Shown piece by piece: positions 1 through 9,228 of a DNA stretch of 64,000 nucleotides (position 1 is the first letter of the stretch; every line of letters begins with the position of its first letter). The notes beneath the pieces are model-generated. The model did no database searches. It was not told the origin of the DNA and saw only the letters and a list, made by a program, of their open reading frames with translations. This DNA is from Prostheceraeus crozeri (taxonomy: Eukaryota; Platyhelminthes; Polycladida; Euryleptidae): assembly GCA_907163375.1 (NCBI GenBank), contig CAJQUW010001636.1, positions 558,001 through 622,000 of the forward strand, given 5' to 3'. A program made the translations under genes and the position numbers.

Positions 1-1351
1 GATTTGAAGGCACATGTCAACGGAAACTATTTAGTTATGGCATGTTTGCCCATTTTAAAGAGACAATAGCTAGCTATCATATGCCCAGATTGTCTGAATC
101 TCAATCGTATGTGACATCTCCTGAAGACAAGCTTTTATCGCCGCTTTATGTTGGACAAAAGTCAATAATATCAACTCTGTTGGAAGTTCAGCTTCTTGGA
201 TATTTAAAGCCTTGTACGGTACCTTATTCTAAACACCATATCTTCTTTATCCAAACACCTTATTGCTCGCATCAGTCATCTAAATTATTGCATATTGCTT
301 TATCTACTACTGCATGCTACGAAGCTATTCATGACAATTATGCCGCATTTTTGAAAGTCAATAGATATTGATTAAGTGCTAGCATGTCATTAGGGCAAAT
401 ACAGAAAGCAAAAAGCAGAAAGGAAAAATCAGATTCAATGTTGCTGCTTTACAGGTCAGAAGCGATCAATGAATATTTCTTGGATATACTATAATCACAT
501 GTATCAAATGAATTACAAAATAAGAATGTCTCGCTCATTGGAATTCATCAAGTTAACTGTAGAAGGAACGACGTTGCTGTCCTAAACAGTAAACGTTAAT
601 TGCATAGGTAAAAGCATCCATCATACATGTATTAATTCAGAGACAGTTGAAAGAAAACATTTTTCTTATTAATATAGGCCTATCATCATTATTTCACTAT
701 AACCCCGCTGGTGTTTTAGCATAAATTAATTTTCTCCTTGCCAATGTCACTTTGAACAGGAGATTAATTTATTGAAAACGACAGTGGCAGTCATACGGCG
801 CTTGGCCCGTTCTATAGAGCATGCGTACGGAAATGACAAAAGTGAACTGATAGTTTGACAGATAGTGCGACATGGCAAGTTTGGTTATGGCGTCATCTAT
901 TGTTTGAAATAGGAATCTACAGTTCTTATCTCATGACACGTTAAACAGAAAAATTAAGTCAAAAAATCAAGTCAAAGAATAAAATAATAGAGAGAAAAGG
1001 AATATAATATGTTAAAGACAAGTACTTGAAAATATAGACACTTTTTGGACACAGCACAGAGCACTGGTTTGAACAAATTGATGACTATTCCTTCAGTTGC
1101 ACGTAAATCAAACGAACCTTTATATTTTTCAAACATTTAAAATCGTTAATTGTAGCTGCTGTTCGGTGATGACATGACTGCAAGTGTCTAGTGATGATGA
1201 CACAGATGGCGGTTTTGATGACCTTGGCCTACTTGTACTCGTCAATTGCCATTTAGGGATGTGATATTTGACCCGGTCTTGAAGAGCCCTCTGCGACTTT
1301 CATATGTAGCTTAAGCTACAAGGAGCAATTGCTCCTCAATCACAACTATAT
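1..1351. other. Intergenic, no gene recognised
   Basis: AT-rich sequence without a convincing coding region. A 109-codon open frame at 42-371 (+) has no recognisable motif and no homologue I know. A perfect 16-bp palindrome (AGGAGCAATTGCTCCT) lies near 1319-1334; I cannot assign it a role. Confidence 0.5.
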
Positions 1352-1660
1352 TTATAGACGAGATTTTTTTTGGAATGAAAGCGGCGCACGATCCTTCGGT
1401 GCGACCGGAGCCAAGCGTTTGGTGTCAAATGTCACAAACGTCTTGAGATGGTAATGCATGTATATCTGATTCACCACTTTAGACACCTGTTGAGCCAAAC
1501 GACTGCTTTGAGGTTCGTAATAAGGCATACATAACATAACAGGCCTTTTCTCCACTGCTGCATAGGCTATTTTTCTCGAGCTGGTAGAGTGTCTTTTTAT
1601 AAACCATTTGGGATATCCATTCTTGATCAAAAGATTCTCAAGATGGGTGTCTTCTTCCTG
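1352..1660 (-). pseudogene. Penelope-like retroelement fragment (region between RT and endonuclease)
   Basis: The minus-strand frame contains the pattern typical of the part of PLE proteins between the reverse transcriptase and the GIY-YIG endonuclease: a leucine-rich stretch followed by NGYP and an aromatic, then a proline-rich linker with a Met-Pro-Tyr-Tyr motif, and a KDRAPL-like end. It is cut off at both sides, with no RT core or YIG motif. It is therefore a short, dead remnant, separate from the PLE that begins at 2650. Family assignment rests on motif memory only. Confidence 0.5.
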
Positions 1661-2588
1661 TAAAATCTATATGTGCATTTATGGTGAACAAAGACGCCGT
1701 ACACGATCGCATAATTTGCGTACTAAATTAATTTTGTAAGTTCTAGGGCAAAAAGAAAAGTATGGGTACTGAGTTTTAAGACTAGTAGATGATTTTTTGC
1801 TATACACTGAAGTCAAATATTGGTCATCCTCACATCCAGAAAACTGTCGTCAGATTACCACACTGTAATGGCGCTATCGCATTCAATTTAGTGCGAAACA
1901 CACCTTAAAACGTCAGCAAAATAAGTTAGGCACAAAATAAACAAGCATTAATCATCTCAAAAATCCGCGAACCCGACCTGTGTGACTCAATAAATCAATT
2001 CTTCATGCATTATCAATTAATTAATAACGAAATCCGTTTACATTACAGAGATCAATTGAATCCTTAATGAGACTATGATTGAATGGTAGGGCTAATACCG
2101 CTACTTATTTCTTGCATCATATTTCTTCAATTATCTTTCGTCGAACAATGTCACAATAAGTGACAAGAATATGAGATGATTGCAGGGTTTTCGCAAGATT
2201 GTGCTGACCAATGAGCAAGCCGACTAATTAGTCGCTTACCGATCGTATATTTAATATTTCTAGCTAGACAATTATTTGAATATAGTTCTTAAAAGGATTC
2301 TGACTTATATTTTGATTTATACAATCATGCATCAGTGTAGGGTGTGTTGGCATCTAATTGTCAGTTATTTGGGCACGTCTCATCCTTGCCTATTTGTCTG
2401 TCGTTATCATTGTATTTCTGATTTCATTTTGTGTCTGATTGATTAGCTGCGGTGTCTGGTGTTTGATAATTGATCTGTCTTTGAATGCTTGTAGTGATCA
2501 TGACTGGTGGAAGATAGCTGAAAAGGCTCAACTGAATGCAACCTGCGTCCTTTCGCAATTTGATTTCTAAAACTGACTGACTCACTAT
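1661..2588. other. Intergenic, nothing recognised
   Basis: No open frame, repeat or RNA gene that I can support in this AT-rich stretch. Confidence 0.5.
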
Positions 2589-2599
2589 TTATATATATA

Positions 2600-2645
<46 letters not shown>
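2589..2645. repeat. (TA)n microsatellite
   Basis: About 57 bp of nearly pure TA dinucleotides with one TTT interruption. It abuts the 3' boundary of the minus-strand Penelope-like element. Confidence 0.95.
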
Positions 2646-2647
<2 letters not shown>

Positions 2648-2649
2648 AA

Positions 2650-2960
2650 ATAACTCAAGAAAAGCTAAGATCTGGCTTCCCGACCGGTTTCACCTCATTT
2701 CTTGAGGCTAATCATGGGAATGAAAATTTTATTTCAAAATCATGGAAATAAGACATAGTTTTAAGATAAATAATAAAGAGCAGTCAACTCATATTCAGCT
2801 TGGGCTGAAGCATAGAAATAAAAAATGTTCTTTTACCTCACGTTCAACCTTAGTTGATGTGGGTGGCATTTTAAAAATCGGTGCGGCCTCAAATTTATCA
2901 TATGGTGAGGAGATATTCGCTGCACACCTAGATATATGACGACTAGCATCCAGTAACATA
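2650..2960 (-). mobile_element. Penelope-like element, 3' segment (end of GIY-YIG ORF and 3' UTR)
   Basis: On the minus strand this segment continues the endonuclease reading frame left open at 3690-3800. After the foldback insertion the frame resumes with a His-Ile-x-Arg-Cys motif, then a FKMP segment and an ER..KEHF motif, the usual C-terminus of PLE GIY-YIG domains, and ends in a stop near 2795. The DNA beyond the stop carries a hammerhead-like motif (2676-2720). The link to the other PLE pieces is inferred from continuous frame and order. Confidence 0.65.
2676..2720 (-). ncRNA. Hammerhead-ribozyme-like motif of the PLE
   Basis: Read on the minus strand there is a short hairpin (CCTCA, loop AGAAA, TGAGG) followed by GAAAC and a CCGGTCGGG stretch. 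This resembles stem II and the GAAA core of hammerhead ribozymes, which are known in the terminal repeats of Penelope-like elements. The same layout occurs at 62451-62487. The CUGAUGA core strand is not well conserved here, so activity is doubtful. Confidence 0.4.
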
Positions 2961-3689
2961 TAGTCCGGCAGCCAGAACGAGTTTCTGCAGGGAACGAGGC
3001 CGAAAGTGAGACTTTCACAGAATGATGTACACCCCATGCCTACTTCGAATCGGCACGTCTGCCGAGTTCTAGTGAGTTCCTCTTCTTGTCAGACAGGATC
3101 AAAGAAAAACACATGTAAATCCAATGGGACGCAGATTGCAGTTTTTGGCTAAAATGAAATTTTCTATGTTTTCTCTGATTAAACGAAAAGTATTAAGCCT
3201 AGAGTCATAATTTTTGACATGTTATGTCTGATGGTCATTTCCTATCATGTTCATGCACTCCTGTCTATAAAGCTAAACACATTTAGATTTGGCGAGCCTC
3301 TTAATGTCGTCAAACACAAACATTTTGAGCAACTTTATCCACATTTAACCACATTCTCGCATACATTCCCGATTAGATGCATGATAAAAGCACATGCATA
3401 TCATAGAAAATGACCATCAGACATACAACATGCCAAAAATTATGACTCTGGGCTTAATACTTTTCGTTTAATCAGAGAAAACATAGAAAATTTCATTTTA
3501 GTCAAAAACTGCAATCTGCGTCCCATTGGATTTACATGTGTTTTTCTTTGATCCTGTCTGACAAGAAGAGGAACTCACTAGAACTCGGCAGACGTGCCGA
3601 TTCGTAGTAGGTATACGGCGCACATCATTCTGTGAAAGTTTCACTTTCGGCCTCGTTCCCTGCAGAAACTCGTTCTGGCTGCCGGACTA
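2961..3689. mobile_element. Foldback element (long inverted repeat) inside the PLE
   Basis: Two arms of about 295 bp (roughly 2961-3255 and 3395-3689) are inverted copies of each other, differing by scattered substitutions and small indels, around a loop of about 140 bp. The tips are TAGTCCGGCAGCC and its complement. The flanks share only ATA, so a target duplication is short or uncertain. It has no coding capacity. It interrupts the GIY-YIG endonuclease frame of the minus-strand PLE. Confidence 0.8.
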
Positions 3690-4497
3690 ATATACTGAGG
3701 TCTAAACATCTGTTGTCTATGAACGGTAAGTCTATTCCTAAAACTGCCTCCAGTTTGTCCTATGTAAAACTCTTGGCAATTTTTACAGCGAATTACATAG
3801 ATGACATTACTAGAGTAGCAGTTGAGATTAGAATTAACATTAAACTGTTTGATGAAACTTTGAAATCAATGATTTCGCCTACTATCATCGTCTCACAACA
3901 CTCACATCTCGGCTCACCACACCTACTGACACCATAAATTGTTCTGTGGTTGTTCTTACAGAGAGATCTAAGTAGAATTTTCGGTTGCTTGAACACACGC
4001 ATTATTTTTTGGTCATTGAATGAATCAATCAATTTCAAGCTACCACTAGTTGGAAGAATCACTTCTTGAAACATGTTCGGATTGTTCTTGTTATGCGTTG
4101 TTATGAACGGGATCATAGAATTTTCATTTACATGTAATTTTGAATCATTAGTGACAGGACATTGTTGGGCTCTTCGAAATGCATTATTGACAAGAGACTC
4201 GGGGTAATTCAGTTTTATTAATCTACTTTTTAATTCTTACAATCTAATTTTATTTTTATTTTCTTGGGAAACAATCTTAATAATCCTATTAGCTAAAGTA
4301 TATGGGACATTATTCAATGTATGTTTAGGGTGAGCAGAGTTATAAGGTACATAATTAAAACCATCCGTTAGCTTGTGAAAAATATCAGTTTCAATTTTAT
4401 TCCTATCCTTATAGACTAAAACATCCAAAAAATTCAAAGACGCGCTATTCGATTCCATTGTAAACTTTATATTCTCATTTAAACTATTAATCATATC
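3690..4497 (-). pseudogene. Penelope-like element: end of RT and GIY-YIG endonuclease
   Basis: Two minus-strand frames (about 4494-4237 and 4116-3793) carry the PLE C-terminal region. The first continues the reverse transcriptase after its YIDD motif (FLDVLVYK pattern). The second has a Cys-rich CGEPRCECC cluster and then runs, through a frameshift, into a GIY-YIG core with EFYIGQTGG and a following Arg and His at about 3690-3800. This domain is the PLE endonuclease that nicks target DNA. Frameshifts and stops near 4237 and 3793 show it is inactive. The RT frame is continuous with 25617-25881 across Polinton A. Confidence 0.75.
4492..4497. repeat. Target site duplication of Polinton A, left (CATATC)
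   Basis: CATATC directly precedes the first base of the terminal inverted repeat and recurs right after the other end at 25617-25622. A 6-bp duplication is the known Polinton/Maverick integration signature. Confidence 0.95.
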
Positions 4498-5095
4498 AGT
4501 AGTAAGAAAACGGCGAACTTACGACCGGCGCACCCCCCCCCTCTGGAACGGAAGAGTGTCGTGGTCGGCCGCCGTGGTGCTTCGAGTCTGACTCCCCCCT
4601 CTGGAACGACAGAGTGTCGTGGTGGACTTGGGCGACCGCCAGGATTTGTCTTGAGGCTACAGTGTGTGATGTTTTTCGTGCAATCAGCTGAATGTTGGGT
4701 TGTAAAATGGGCTGTTTCGAGTGGAAGGAGTGCTCGGATGTGAAAACGGAGGCCGGATTCGGATTCAGCGTGAAATTCTGCATCGGTATGGTGAATTTGA
4801 ACGCAATCGGAGAGAAAAAATTTCGCTGACGTCCCCCCCCCTCTGGAGAGCTAGCTTCGATCTTGGCTTCTAGTGGACGGATTTTGTCGTGCCATAGCTC
4901 GTTTGAAAGCTAAGAGTGAGACAAATTCAGTGAAACAAACGGATTGTTCATATCTGTCTTCGTTTAGATGTGAGACGCCATTTAAGATTTTGGGACATTG
5001 GCGAAAAACGACAGAGTTAGAATTTGGGACGTTTTGGGCTGTAGCTTCAAAACGAAGCAACGGATTGGAAAACGGATTTCAGATTTGGAATCAGC
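4498..5095. repeat. Polinton A left terminal inverted repeat
   Basis: About 598 bp matching, as reverse complement, the right end at 25022-25616 with few differences. It contains C-runs of 6-8 bases followed by CTCTGGAACG, and the short palindrome ACGACAGAGTGTCGT. A TGACGTC (CRE-like) sequence precedes the next C-run near 4827. Confidence 0.92.
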
Positions 5096-5820
5096 GTGAA
5101 ATTCTCTATCTGTATGGTGAGTTTCAAGTCAATCGGCGAGAAAAAATTTTCAACATTTTTCGAAAAACGACAGAGTTAGAATTTGGGACGTTTTGGTGTG
5201 TAGCGCCAAAACGAAGCATCGGATGAGAAAACGGAGGCCAGATTCGGATTCAGCGTGAAATTCTGCATCGGTATGGTGAATTTGAACGCAATCGGAGAGA
5301 AAAAATTTCGCTGACGTCCCCCCCCTCTGGAGAGCTAGCTTCGATCTTGGCTTCTAGTGGACGGATTTTGTCGTGCAATAGCTCGTTTGAAAGCTAAGAG
5401 TGAGACAAATTCAGTGAAATAAACGGCTTGTTCATATATGTCTTCGTTTAGATGTGAGACGCCATTTAAGATTTTGGGAGATTGGCGAAAAACGACAGAG
5501 TTAGAATTTGGGACGTTTTGGGCTGTAGCTTCAAAACGAAGCATCGGATTGGAAAACGGATTTCAGATTTGGAATCAGCGTGAAATTCTCTATCTGTATG
5601 GTGAGTTTTAAGTCAATCGGAGAGTTTCAAGTCAATCGGAGAGAAAAATTTTCAACATTTTTCGAAAAAACGACAGAATTTTTGCGATGGCTGCCTACTG
5701 TAGAGTCAAAACGAAGCATCGGATGGGCAAACGGAGGCCAGATTCGGATTCAGCGTCAAATTCTACATGGAAATGATGTATTTCCAGCTCAATCGGAGGA
5801 CTAGAACCGGAGATAGACGG
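5096..5820. repeat. Subterminal direct repeats of the Polinton A left arm
   Basis: This segment repeats much of the inner terminal repeat: the TGACGTC plus C-run, the GGACGGATTTTGTCGTGC block and the AACGAAGCATCGGAT block recur at spacings of roughly 100-480 bp. The right end lacks these extra copies, so the left arm grew by internal duplication. It holds no coding region. Confidence 0.75.
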
Positions 5821-5839
5821 GCTTTTAGTGTTTGGATGA

Positions 5840-5926
5840 TGGGTATTACGTCATCAGCTGATCGCCACACACTTTATAAGCTGGGAACCGACAGAGACTT
5901 GTCATTCAGACGAGAGATTGCCAACG
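5840..5926 (+). promoter_or_regulatory. Promoter and leader exon of the first Polinton A gene
   Basis: A TATA box (TTTATAAG, 5873-5880) lies about 30 bp before an initiator TCATTCAG (5902-5909). The short leader ends at a strong splice donor, AACG/GTAAGT, at 5926/5927. The same arrangement is kept in copy B at 32249-32302, where the TATA box is TATATAAG. Confidence 0.7.
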
Positions 5927-6595
5927 GTAAGTCGTCTCTCTGAGCTCCGATGATAGCTTCGGACATTCCAAATCACAGATTTCTGCAAGAAACCGACTTA
6001 GAAAATTTCATTGCTGATATCAGCTAAGGCGTCAGACTTAGAGGTTAGCCAAGGAGATGGCCTTCGTCTCCAGGCCATAAAAGACTCCAAAACTTTAAAG
6101 GCTTGTAACTTTGCTTCTACAAGTCCGTTTGACTTGATTCAAAAAAGGTTCAGTCGCTATTGACCTGCCCTAAGTGATAGACTACTTATAAAAATTTCAT
6201 AAGTAGTGCTAAAAAGTTGAAAATTTTAAATTCGCTATTTTTGGTGATTTTCGGGGTTTTCAAACCTTCTGATTTCAATAAAGACCTTTATAAAGTTGTC
6301 AGAGGCGAGCTTCGGCTCGAGACTTGCTTCCTGATGTAAATAACTCCACCGGTTTTCATGTCAAAATCGGGTCCGAATACCAACACAGTGATATGACGCA
6401 CGCTCTGTCCGCGGGAGGTTGGATTTGAGGGCCGAGGCCTTGGAGTCGGGATAAGATCCCCTCTGAGTAATGCCTGTAACGGATTCATCAGCCTAGCTTG
6501 TCTATCCTCAAGTATTGAATGACATATTAGTTGTATTTTTAAAATGATTGTCAATGTTACTTATCAGTAATTCTATTTTATCTTTCCTTCTACAG
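5927..6595 (+). other. 5' UTR intron of the first Polinton A gene
   Basis: Donor GTAAGT at 5927 and a pyrimidine-rich acceptor ending CTACAG at 6595, four bases before the ATG at 6599. The intron contains a hairpin with 8-bp arms (CTACTTAT / ATAAGTAG, about 6182-6208), also present in copy B. No coding region. Confidence 0.65.
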
Positions 6596-6598
6596 AAT

Positions 6599-7690
6599 AT
6601 GGGAGGCAACTCAAAATTTCTATTTAAAAAGTGCTCTTGTGGTGAAGTGAAGAGAGGTGGTGAGTTTAAACGCCACTTGAATAAGTATAAGAACACGCCT
6701 CACATTCATGTTGAGAAAGGTGTTGTTTCCGGCTGTACACATTGCCAAAAGTTTTTAAGAGGCAAGCAGCACGAAAAATTTTATGAGAGGCATCAGAACT
6801 GTCCAGTTGTGATGTTCTCAAATTATACAACTTCGGACATAGGCAAAATCATAGCCCCCTATTTTGAATTGGTCGATTTGGATCAAGAACTGCAGAATGC
6901 AATTGCATATATCATAGATCCTCCTGTTCCGACTACAGGAAATGAAGAATTGCAGAATGCAATAATAGCCGATCCTGCTGTTCCGACTACAGGAAATGAA
7001 GAATTGCAGAATGCAATAATAGACGAGTCCGACTCTGAGGAGGTAGTAGTGTCCGTTAAAGGAATAGCGAAGCCAATCAGCCAATCTTCCCCGAAAAAAT
7101 TGAAGGGGATTAAAGCCCAAACTTTAGCCTGGAATAAGGACGATCAGGCTGCCAAAGTTAGCCAGGAGTTTGCGCTCAATAAATTGAAAGATGAGCTGAG
7201 TCGCTTTAGAAACGAATGCGAGACTTTGAGAGGTGAAAATTTTAACCTGAAAGCTCAAGTCGAGGAAATCAAGAACCTCAACAGGCAGGTCATAAATTTG
7301 GAGGCTTTTCGGGATAGGGCACTGCAAAGTGAAAAGCGAGTTGAAGAGCAGGCAGCAAATATTAAAAATTTAAAATCACAAGAAGGGGTGCTTAAGCTCA
7401 AGATTGAGCAACTAAAAATGAAAATGGTTGAGAACGAGCAGCACAAGGAGAGAAGAACAACACTCCACCTACCAATTATCAACAGCAGGATTGTTGATGA
7501 CATTCTGCTGCAAAGTGAGGATGTCGACAGCACGTTCGAATGCTACGAGGGAGCAATGGCGGAGATGCGCTGTCTCCATGTCTCCATCAAGCATGATGGC
7601 GACATCAAAGAATTGCGCCATCGGAAGCGAAAACTGCCGGCCAAGTACTTGCCTCAGCCACCACCATCGAAGGGGTCACGAACCAGCTAA
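6599..7690 (+). CDS. Zinc-binding / coiled-coil protein of unknown function (363 aa)
   Basis: First gene of Polinton A. The ATG at 6599 is chosen because it follows the splice acceptor and matches the start in copy B. The N-terminus has paired Cys and His residues (C12, C14, H26, C46, C49, H65, C68) that could bind zinc. Residues 105-140 hold a tandem repeat around PTTGNEELQNAI. A long Lys/Glu-rich coiled coil spans about 195-290. The C-terminus is basic and proline-rich (HRKRKLP, PQPPPSK). I do not recognise the family. Its place behind the best promoter suggests an early or regulatory role, which is inference. The 3' UTR contains an intron and a histone-like stem-loop. Confidence 0.8.
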   Translation: MGGNSKFLFKKCSCGEVKRGGEFKRHLNKYKNTPHIHVEKGVVSGCTHCQKFLRGKQHEKFYERHQNCPVVMFSNYTTSDIGKIIAPYFELVDLDQELQNAIAYIIDPPVPTTGNEELQNAIIADPAVPTTGNEELQNAIIDESDSEEVVVSVKGIAKPISQSSPKKLKGIKAQTLAWNKDDQAAKVSQEFALNKLKDELSRFRNECETLRGENFNLKAQVEEIKNLNRQVINLEAFRDRALQSEKRVEEQAANIKNLKSQEGVLKLKIEQLKMKMVENEQHKERRTTLHLPIINSRIVDDILLQSEDVDSTFECYEGAMAEMRCLHVSIKHDGDIKELRHRKRKLPAKYLPQPPPSKGSRTS

Positions 7691-7702
7691 ATTTCTCTTA
7701 TG

Positions 7703-7764
7703 GTAAGTTAATATCATCTCTATCACTTGAATATAATTTCATCTATTTTTCCTTCTATTTTCAG
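7703..7764 (+). other. Intron in the 3' UTR of the first gene
   Basis: ATG/GTAAGT at 7702/7703 and a TTTTCAG acceptor at 7764 define a 62-bp intron 12 nt after the stop codon. Splicing brings the stop to about 33 nt before the stem-loop at 7786. The donor again follows an ATG, as in the polB and terminal genes; if that ATG were used, a 38-codon frame over the repeat would result. Copy B keeps both splice sites. Confidence 0.55.
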
Positions 7765-7770
7765 ATACGA

Positions 7771-7909
7771 CGAGAACGAACCATCGGCTCTCTTAAGGGC
7801 CACCATGGGGCAAGACATGATAGAACCTCCACGCGGTTTGCCCTGGGCAGTCTTCGGACTGGCGAATACTATCATTAAGTTGAATCTGCTGTCAGTCAAC
7901 TTGAACGTT
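7771..7909 (+). repeat. 139-bp module with histone-type stem-loop (single copy in A)
   Basis: The module runs from CGAGAACG to GAACGTT. At 7786-7801 it has GGCTCTCTTAAGGGCC followed by ACCA: a 6-bp stem and 4-nt loop matching the metazoan histone mRNA 3' stem-loop consensus at 15 of 16 positions. The purine-rich GGGGCAAGACATGATAGA downstream resembles a histone downstream element. A second hairpin (AAGTTGA / TCAACTT) lies near the end. It occurs once here and three times in copy B. Confidence 0.7.
7786..7801 (+). terminator. Histone-like 3'-end stem-loop
   Basis: GGCTCTCTTAAGGGCC then ACCA. Stem pairs G-C, G-C, C-G, T-G, C-G, T-A around loop CTTA. Only the seventh base (C instead of T) departs from GGYYYTTHTHARRRCC. 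About 33 nt after the stop codon once the 62-bp intron is removed, the usual distance in replication-dependent histone mRNAs. Function is inferred. Confidence 0.6.
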
Positions 7910-8355
7910 GCAAATGAAGTTCGGTGTAATACTTCCTTTCGACGGGCGTTCCTGTAAAGGGCGGCGGTGAAACCCGTAGCTATGTATACCGCAAGGGACA
8001 TTCGGCAATGGTCAATCTTGTTAAACCTCTCTGCGTCATGTTTGCAAGTGATTGCCTCTGTCTCAACGTAGTATGCATTCGCGCCAGGGCGACATTTAGC
8101 CAACTGTCGAAGGTTGCCTAAAACTTTCCATTGCATACGTTATGAGAACCATGAGTTCTACCTGTCTCTATCAATGAGACGAATTGATGAATGGAATGAA
8201 ATGGGAGGACACTCACGCGCCACACGCAACATAACACACTTCTCTCTTCCGTAGTCTAACAAGCTCTTTACACATGGATTGCAGTCGATTGCTATCCCTG
8301 TATCAGAAGTGTAAGCTATCTCAATTTTATTTAACACTATTTCATCTACCATCAT
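7910..8355 (-). CDS. Possible small minus-strand gene, unknown (65-codon and 137-codon frames)
   Basis: A 65-codon frame (8355-8158) starts with two ATGs. A GTGAGT donor inside it (about 8205) and an acceptor GATAGAGACAG further along suggest splicing, but the joined frame stops soon. A second frame (8136-7723) overlaps the stem-loop module in antisense. Both are nearly identical in copy B (35636-35833; 35210-35614), where the whole area is about 99% identical, so conservation says little about coding. No motif recognised. Treat as doubtful. Confidence 0.3.
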
Positions 8356-8502
8356 CGCCCATATGAAATGTTATAAGATTTACAAGTTAGACTAAGCGTG
8401 CTACTATTTCCAAATGAAAAAGTATACATGGTTAAATCATCCACTGAAGCCCCATTCAAGTAAGTCAGTATGAAAGCAAAGATAATACGAAATAAAAATT
8501 TA

Positions 8503-8952
8503 TTATGGCATGTATTTCAAAAGGTCTTCATCGTCAATATCGTCCCAGAGTCTGGCTTCACATAGATAACAAAAACAGTTCACTTGCTTTAATCGTTCTT
8601 CCACTGCAAGCCTCACTTTGTCGATATACTCCCACTCCGCCATAGTTCGTGGCTGGGAGTTAGGGGTGTACCACTCCCATAATTGGTGGAGGAATTTGGT
8701 GCTGGTGATCTCCATCACATCGTCAGTATCGTATTGGAGATACTTCCACCTCACGCCTGTTAAGTCGGGACACTCCTTCTCGCATACACTCTCCTCTTCG
8801 TCATCCGCTGGCAATGACAACTTTCTGATATTGTCCAGTCGGTACACCTTCTCTACCTTTCCCTTCGTTGGAGCGTTTGGTGCAACGAGCGCCTTTGGTG
8901 TTGAGAATGGAGAAGAGAATTTTGTGTTTGGTGTTGTCGGAGGGCTTGTCAT
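8503..8952 (-). CDS. Acidic 149-aa protein, unknown function
   Basis: Open minus-strand frame with an ATG at 8952 and an AATAAA signal just past the stop (about 8497-8502). The N-terminal 40 residues are Pro/Thr/Ser-rich (TPNTKF, STPKALVAP), followed by an acidic patch and a C-terminal part rich in Trp and acidic residues with three Cys (CFCYLC) and a WDDIDDED motif. It points away from polB, with about 276 bp of shared upstream DNA, so a bidirectional promoter is plausible. I do not recognise the family. Copy B has the same gene minus two codons. Confidence 0.7.
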   Translation of the reverse strand: MTSPPTTPNTKFSSPFSTPKALVAPNAPTKGKVEKVYRLDNIRKLSLPADDEEESVCEKECPDLTGVRWKYLQYDTDDVMEITSTKFLHQLWEWYTPNSQPRTMAEWEYIDKVRLAVEERLKQVNCFCYLCEARLWDDIDDEDLLKYMP

Positions 8953-9008
8953 GTTGACTGTGAATAATAACTTTGAAATGTTTTCTAATTCTTAAGTATC
9001 AACAAGCA

Positions 9009-9095
9009 ACCAATCAGAATGAACAGCCAATGAATGATGAATATTAAAAAGTATATATGTAAAGTGACATTCGTATCATTTCACTCTGTCTTTGA
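9009..9095 (+). promoter_or_regulatory. Promoter of polB (CCAAT and TATA boxes)
   Basis: CCAATCA at 9011-9017 (NF-Y type) lies about 40 bp before a TATA box (TATATATG near 9053-9060), with initiator-like sequences TCATTTC and TTCACTC at 9077-9086. The leader that follows has an imperfect 40-bp tandem duplication around CGTATAAGTGAA and CGTACAAGTGAA. Confidence 0.6.
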
Positions 9096-9228
9096 GACGT
9101 ATAAGTGAAGTGTTCTCTGGCGAATTCTATATTTGAGGCGTACAAGTGAACTGCTCTCTCGTGAATTCCAAATTTGAGTGAAGTCTCTATCTTGTTGAAG
9201 TATCAACCTTAAACATAATTTCGTTCAA

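Noticed and set aside
42-371. 109-codon plus-strand frame at the left edge
   Set aside because: No motif, no start context or splice evidence; length is within chance expectation for this DNA.
4530-4850. C/G-runs as G-quadruplexes
   Set aside because: Runs are single and far apart (over 50 bp), so the four-run requirement is not met locally.
4561-5804. Open frames across the Polinton terminal repeats
   Set aside because: They arise from repeat units and are read equally in both directions; no protein motif. The same applies to frames at 24854-25626, 31423-32387 and 53053-53887.
7723-8136. 137-codon minus-strand frame as a firm gene
   Set aside because: Half of it is antisense to the stem-loop module, and the DNA around is near identical in both copies, so openness is weak evidence. 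Kept only as a doubtful feature.
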